A stretch of DNA of 64,000 nucleotides from Tolypeutes matacus (Eukaryota; Chordata; Mammalia; Cingulata; Chlamyphoridae). The stretch is taken from contig JAKSZT010053837.1 of NCBI GenBank assembly GCA_026826555.1, positions 6,599,177 through 6,663,176 of the forward strand, in the 5' to 3' direction. The notes under the pieces were generated by a model. The model did no database searches. It saw only the letters and a program-made list of their open reading frames with translations, and was not told the DNA's origin. The translations under genes and the position numbers were made by a program. Shown here in pieces: positions 58,751 to 64,000 of this stretch (position 1 is the first letter of the stretch; each line of letters opens with the position of its first letter).

Positions 58751-59009
58751 CAGGGTTTCTCAATTTTGACACTAACATTTGGGGCCAGATAACTTTTTGG
58801 TAGGAGGGGAATCCAGGCTCTCCTGTATATTGTAGGATGTTTAGCTGCATTCTTGGCCCTTCTCACTACTCACACATTTCTCCCCAGCTAGTTTTGGGCT
58901 AGGCTGTGGAAGCACTAGATGTTCATGCTTGTAGCAAGCAAAATTGTCTCCAAAGGATGCCAAAATATTCCTGGGATAGGACAAAATCAACAACAGGTGA
59001 AAACCACTG
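58751..59009 (+). mobile_element. MER5A-like hAT element with internal extra sequence
   Basis: Starts CAGGGTTTCTCAATTTTG and ends GTGAAAACCACTG, forming imperfect terminal inverted repeats. It contains 'attgtaggatgtttagctgc', 'aagcaaaattgtctccaaa' and 'gatgccaaaatattcctggg'. It is ~60 bases longer than the copy at 5834-6024, owing to extra sequence near 58860-58920. Confidence 0.8.
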
Positions 59010-59135
59010 GTCTAGGCTGAATCTAGTGCTCAGAGTCAAGAATAAATGTTGCTCTTAATGTCTGGTGAAACTATATAGTGGGTTATCAAATTTTATTTTC
59101 CTGGCACTGTGTAGACTCTTTAGATAGCATTTACC

Positions 59136-60178
59136 TTAATTCGAGGAAGAGTAAAAAGCCAAATGTGATCCAATAATAAAGTTATAATAGTAAGGGTAGA
59201 CAAATGAACAACAGCATATTATTCCTGGCCCTAAACCTGGTGGGTCCATTCTTTTGGGTGGTAGGGAGACAGCTGTTTTCAATAAAGAGATGATAGGGTA
59301 AAAGGCAATGTTGATCAGCATCTCTCCACCAAAGTATAATGCAGAAAAGGATGAGACAAATGTTACTTCATCTTGTGACCTCTCACCTTGACAGGTGCAG
59401 TGCATCAGCAGTGGTACTAGTAGTAGCAGAAAAGCTACCTGGCAGCTAATATGGTACCCATCAAGAGAGACAGCGTTCCAGCAACAATTGCAGTGGTAGT
59501 CACAGGACTCAGTAGTACCCAAAACACTGGGGGTGGGAAGAAAAGGAAACAAAAGAGGAAACAACTTATATCTGACTTATGGAATAGTGCTTGTCAGACC
59601 AATCCTCTTCCCAAAACCACTAAAAACAGGAAAATTTAAGACATTCAGGATTTGAAGGGCCAGCATTCTTATGAGAAGGAACATGCATTAAGGTCAGCCA
59701 TACATTTGTCATTGCTGTCTCTCCTCAGAATACTTGCTAATTAACAATATGAGAATTAGAGACCTAGCAAAAATTAATACTCTAGAGTTTTAAGTAGTTT
59801 CCTTGGGCTCTGGAGACAAATATTGAACTCTAGGACTATCAAGGTATTCAATATTCGAGTCTCCAAAATCTCAGAGAAAAAATAAAATAACACATTGAAG
59901 TGTTGTCTCATTCTGTAGGTAATTTCCCCATTAGACATTTTCTGGCTTCTCCAATGTATATAAGTAGGGCAAAATGCATAAGGGCTCAAATGGTAGGAGG
60001 CTGAAAAACAAAGTGGAAAATGGAATAGTCTCACAGTGCTGAAGAGACAAAGATGACAAACAGGGATTTCCAAGGTGTTGTAGCCCAGGAAAAGACTACA
60101 GACTTCTACTTGGCAAAGTAGAAGGACTGTCATAGGAATAAGAAAAATTTGGAATGGACCAGCCTCAATTGTATCCAT
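59136..60178 (-). other. Two unusually long minus-strand open frames, unidentified
   Basis: Frames of 142 codons (59136-59564) and 134 codons (59774-60178) lie on the same strand. The first is hydrophobic at the N-terminus (FLLLLVPLLMH) and contains KRMDPPGLGPG. The second contains HWRSQKMSNGEITYRMRQHF. They are among the longest frames outside recognised L1 or LTR sequence here, but I recognise no domain. The block lies between hAT/MaLR relics and an old L1, so remnants of an old retroelement interior are plausible. A chance origin cannot be excluded. Confidence 0.3.
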
Positions 60179-60239
60179 ATATTCTGGTTGAATGGCATCT
60201 GATCACCAGAAGAAACAAATCGTGTGGAAGTATACAACA

Positions 60240-62568
60240 ACATCCATCACCTTTTACATTTTTTATAGAAAATGATTAACATTCAATTAAAATTATCAGA
60301 CTTGCCAGGAATCAGGACCAAATAAACAAAAACAAGAGAAAAACCAGACAATAGAGGTAAATCAGATATTGTACTTTATAATAACTGTGATTAATATGTT
60401 CAAGAAAACAGAGTAAAAGATGGAGAATATGACCAGTATCTTGAATCTATGAAAAATAATATATGGAAATCCAAAATTGTAAAATAATATAACTGAACTT
60501 AAGAATTCAGTGGACAGCTTTAACAGTAGACATAGCAAAACAAAAGTGATGAACTGAAAGAAAAGACATTAAAAAATCCAGAAAAAACAGGAGGAAAAAA
60601 TATTGGAAAACACTGAAAAGAAAATAAATGGTCTATGAAGCATGATAACATTTTCAACATTCTATGGAATTTGTCATAGTGGGAGAGAAATGAGAGTTTC
60701 AGGAAGAAAAAAACATTTCAACAGAAATTGAAAAATTTTCAAATTGATGAAAGATAACAAGCCACAGATTGCAAAGAAACATACACATAAGCACAACATT
60801 GTAAATTGACAATTAAACCCAAAGAGGGAATCTCAAAGGAAAACTGAGAAAGAGATGAATAACCTTTTTAAAGGAGCCACAATATGACAGCAGAATTTTC
60901 AAGAGAAATAGTAAAGGCCAGAATACAAGGAAATTACAAATTTAAAATGCTGGGAAAAATAAAACAGCAGTAAAACCTTACCCAAAATATGTTTTAAAAG
61001 TAAGATGAAAGGTGTTTTCATAAAATTAAAAACCAAGATAATTGGTTGCCAGCAGGCCCAAATTAAAAACTTCTAAATGCAGTTCTTCAGATAGAAAGGA
61101 AATGATTCCAAAGAGACAAATGGAAATTCAAGAAAGAATGAACACCACCAGAACCCAAAACCTCATAAGGAAGCCTCACTAGATATTGACTCTTGAAAGG
61201 TCTTCTGGGATTTAAAATGTATGTAGATTTTAAAACCTTGGAAACAATAGCATAAAATGTTTGTGAGGACATTGCATTGTACAGAGAGTGATCAATGTAC
61301 TAATTTAAGGTTAAACAATAACAGATCAAAAATGCATGTTGTACTCCCTAAGGTAACTACTAAAAGAAAATAACAGCTAGGGTTATAGATACAAAAATGA
61401 AATACTAACAGAACAAAAAGGAACAAAAACAAATGGAAAGCAAATAGTAAGATGGGAGATTTAAAACACTACATATCAATAGATTAAATGTAAATAAACT
61501 CAATACTTCAAATAACATACAACATTTCTTAAACTAAAAAAAGGGCAGCAATGTGCTGCTTACCGAAAGACAACCCCTATCTATAAGGGCACGAAAGTTT
61601 GGAAGTACAATTATACAATGATACTTTGCAAAAACTACCCAAAAATGCATTGCTGTAACTACAGTAATATCAAAACAGAGAACCAAAAAGTCCAGAAAGT
61701 CCACAAAGCAAGTTTAAATAATTTTCAGAGCTCAAATAATGCAGTGTATATGCTAGCCATAATTGAATTTAGAAATAACAGAAAGCATATGGAAATATTT
61801 CAACTATTGGAAATAACCCATAAGTTACAAAAGGTATCAAAAGGTAAAGAGAAAAGATTAAAACTGAATAAAATGTGTGGGATGTAATTAAACAGTACTT
61901 GGAGGTAAATTTATTGATAACAATGCTCATATTAGAAAAAAGATAAAATCAATGAGTAGTTTACAGTTTATGAAGATAGAACAATTTAAATCTAAAGTAA
62001 GCTTCAGAAAAAAATAATGAATATAAAACAAATTGAAGAAACATTAATAAATTCAAAACATGGTTCTTTGAAAAGATTAATTACTGATAAATGCTAGTAA
62101 GAATGATCAAGAAGAGACTAAAAACACAGTTTGGCAATAAAAGGATTGAGACGGGACATTATTATAGATGTTCTAGACATAAAAATGGTAATAAGGGCGG
62201 TTACTATGAACAAATTTATGCCAATACTTAGGCCAAAAAAAGAAAGAGATGAGTTATTTATTTTTAACTTGCCAAAACTTACACAAGAAGAAATAAAAAA
62301 TAAACCTTATATTTATTAAATAAATTGAAACCCTATTAAGAAAGTCTTCCTCAAATAGATTTCCAGGTCTAGTTGTTGCACTGGTGAGTTCCATCAATAA
62401 GAAAGAAATAATGCTGACATTATGGCAACCTTTCAGAAAGCAGAAAGAAGGTAACAAAAATGAGATTATTTTAGGTGACCAGCATCATCCTCGAACTAAA
62501 TTCTGTCAAAACAATTACAAGCCATGAAAATTATATACTAATATCATTCACGAATATAGATTAAAATT
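60240..62568 (+). mobile_element. Old L1 (L1M-type), sense, 3'-truncated
   Basis: A-rich sense L1. 60280-61100 covers ORF1-like and inter-ORF sequence (ctaaatgcagttcttcagat, aaggaaatgattccaaagag). 61600-62568 is the ORF2 endonuclease-to-RT region, with 'aacagtacttggaggtaaat', 'catggttctttgaaaagatt' and 'ttccaggtctagttgttgca'. It ends abruptly at 62568 against the T-run of the next element, which probably inserted here. No intact frame; 61618-61887 is the longest at 89 codons. Confidence 0.75.
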
Positions 62569-62629
62569 TTCTTTTTTTTTTTTTATTGGTAAAAATCAAA
62601 ATTCTCAATACATACAAACATTTGCAAAA

Positions 62630-62700
62630 AGATATATATATATATACGCATATATGTGTATTTGCTTACAAAAATGTTGTTTATATATATATATACACAT
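62630..62700. repeat. Two (TA)n microsatellite tracts
   Basis: Alternating TA runs at about 62632-62646 and 62682-62695, flanked by 'catatatgtgtat' and 'acacatatatttc' variants. Confidence 0.85.
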
Positions 62701-63776
62701 ATATTTCAAGAGGTGCTTAGATTACCCAAAACATTACACGGAACCCACTGGGATTCCCATGTTGCCCACCTCCCACACCTCCCATCACATCCCATACAAA
62801 CATCTCCCACAGTGTGGCCCACCACCCTCAATGAACTTACACATCCTGGAGCCTTGCCACCAACCATAGACCACAGTTCACACTGTAGACGACACTCTCT
62901 CCCACTCAGTTCTGAGTGGTGTGTGCTGATTTAAAATGGCCTACATCCGTTGCCACAACAGTACTCAGGACAACCTCCAACTCCCAAAGAAGCCACTGTA
63001 TTTCAACTGCTCGTCCCTTCCCTACCCCAAAAGTGTCAAGTGGCCACTGACTCCACCTCATTGTTATAATTTCTTGCATTGCTAGAATCACCATATGTGA
63101 ACAAGAGAATACCATCAAGTCCACTCTAGTCCATAGTTCTTCCCCCAATCCTGAGGGGACTGGGATGGTGATGTCCACTCCAACTCCAAGTGAGAGAGGG
63201 CTTATATCTCATGGATATGGTGGGTGGGATGATCCTGCCTGCAGATGCAGGCCCTCTCCATTCCCTGGGATGGCCATTGCCCATCGTTGTCTCCTCACCA
63301 GGTGACTTGGATGAGTCCATTGAGCTGTAGGGTAGGAGTTGCAGCTCCACCTAGATTTCATGCACACCTGGCACATAGGTAGGAGGGAGGCTCCAGTCTC
63401 TGGAAGTATACCTAAAAACTCCAGCATCGCATACAGGTTTGAATAGAAGGGACTGGTGAAAAATGTGCAGGGAGGACTTATTTGAGTCTAATTCTGTCAC
63501 TCTCAGGAGCACAGATTCCAAAATAGAACCCACTGATAAGGCATCAGTCTCTGGGGCTATCCCCCCTTATATAGGACCAGGGTGTCTCCGGACCTCTCAG
63601 GAACCCCACTGAGTGGGGTGAAAGGCACTTAGATGTTCTATGAGCTCCTACTGAGGTGTGCGTAAGAGTTACCTCTGGGATGACCTCCCGACTCTCTTTG
63701 AAGTCTCTTAGCCACTTGAACTCATTTGTCTTTACCATTTCCCCCTTTTATGCAAGGTCTTTTTTCCAGTTGTGTT

Positions 63777-63882
63777 GCCAGTTGGCACTTGGGAAAAGTT
63801 TTCAATTAGCAATAATCATGCCTCGGATAAACCTCATTGGCTACGATACTGCCACTGCGCAAAGCTGCCAGTTGGCACTTGG
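63777..63882. repeat. 16-bp direct repeat 90 bp apart
   Basis: GCCAGTTGGCACTTGG occurs at 63777-63792 and 63867-63882 inside the terminal retroelement. The unit itself contains the short palindrome GCCAGTTGGC-like core. Confidence 0.9.
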
Positions 63883-64000
63883 TATTAATCCCTCGTTGCC
63901 AGGGAGGCTCATCCCCGGGAGTCATGTCCCACGTTGGGGGGAAGGTAATGCAATCATATGCTGAGTTTGGCTTAGAGAGAGGCCACATTTGAGCAACAAG

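Larger units (their letters stand above)
62572..64000 (-). mobile_element. 3' region of a young xenarthran-type non-LTR retroelement, cut by window edge
   Basis: Starts with a T13 run (62572-62584) and 'attggtaaaaatcaaaattc', i.e. an A-tail on the minus strand, so the element reads right to left. It then holds GC-richer sequence with phrases such as 'tgacttggatgagtccattg', 'gggagtcatgtcccacgttg' and 'ggcttagagagaggccacat'. I associate this combination with long 3' UTRs of xenarthran L1s, though an ERV-related origin is possible. Frames such as 63656-63964 show no domain. The rest lies beyond 64000. Confidence 0.5.

Noticed and set aside
63830..63870. Possible retroviral primer-binding site in the CpG-containing 'tgccactgcgcaaagctgcc'
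   Set aside because: No match to a tRNA 3' end that I can defend and no LTR boundary beside it.

Overview
The window reads as one stretch of AT-rich, repeat-dense mammalian nuclear DNA. There are no operons, no bacterial-style gene packing and no intact protein-coding gene. The tRNA-derived SINE heads (roughly 4300-4494, 35099-35190, 44453-44869, 53371-53460) resemble the Dasypus-associated SINE (DAS) family. The long L1 3' UTRs and the L1 5' UTRs also do not look like primate or rodent types. Together these suggest a xenarthran (armadillo, sloth or anteater). This is inferred from recognition of the families; no database search was run.

Layout. 1-8.7 kb: an L1 scrap, a candidate solo LTR, two SINE heads, two hAT-type DNA transposons (one with a perfect 8-bp target duplication), a sense L1 ORF2 fragment, and a decayed retroviral env end followed by an LTR. 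8.8-13.1 kb: an old antisense L1 split by a MaLR-type LTR, then a MIR. 13.3-17 kb: mostly unique DNA with the best candidate exon in the window (13473-13572) and an L2 split by a GC-richer insert. 17.0-22.4 kb: antisense L1 with an internal deletion. 22.8-23.4 kb: a second LTR of the same MaLR-like family. 23.4-27.2 kb: mostly unrecognised DNA. 27.4-29.9 kb: old antisense L1 split by a candidate ERV LTR. 30.6-38.5 kb: a full-length antisense L1 with likely target duplications, a SINE insertion, a 551-bp insert of unknown origin, an unusual palindrome pair in its 3' UTR and tandem ~110-bp monomers in its 5' UTR. 39.2-45.9 kb: another near-full-length L1 sitting inside a small hAT element; this L1 holds a SINE and a tail-only insertion. 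45.9-53.2 kb: repeat-poor DNA with MIR and L2 relics and a possible conserved regulatory block. 53.2-64 kb: L1 pieces, a MIR/L2 cluster, ERVL and MLT1-type LTRs, a MER5-like element, an old sense L1, and the 3' region of another young antisense retroelement cut by the window edge.

The picture is consistent with an intron of a large gene or a gene desert. The record is mainly one of nested retrotransposition. The points most worth checking are the L1 5' UTR monomers, the palindromes in the L1 3' UTR, the candidate exon, the unidentified insert in the 30.6-kb L1, and the homeodomain/POU-motif-rich repeat-free block at 47.4-48.2 kb.
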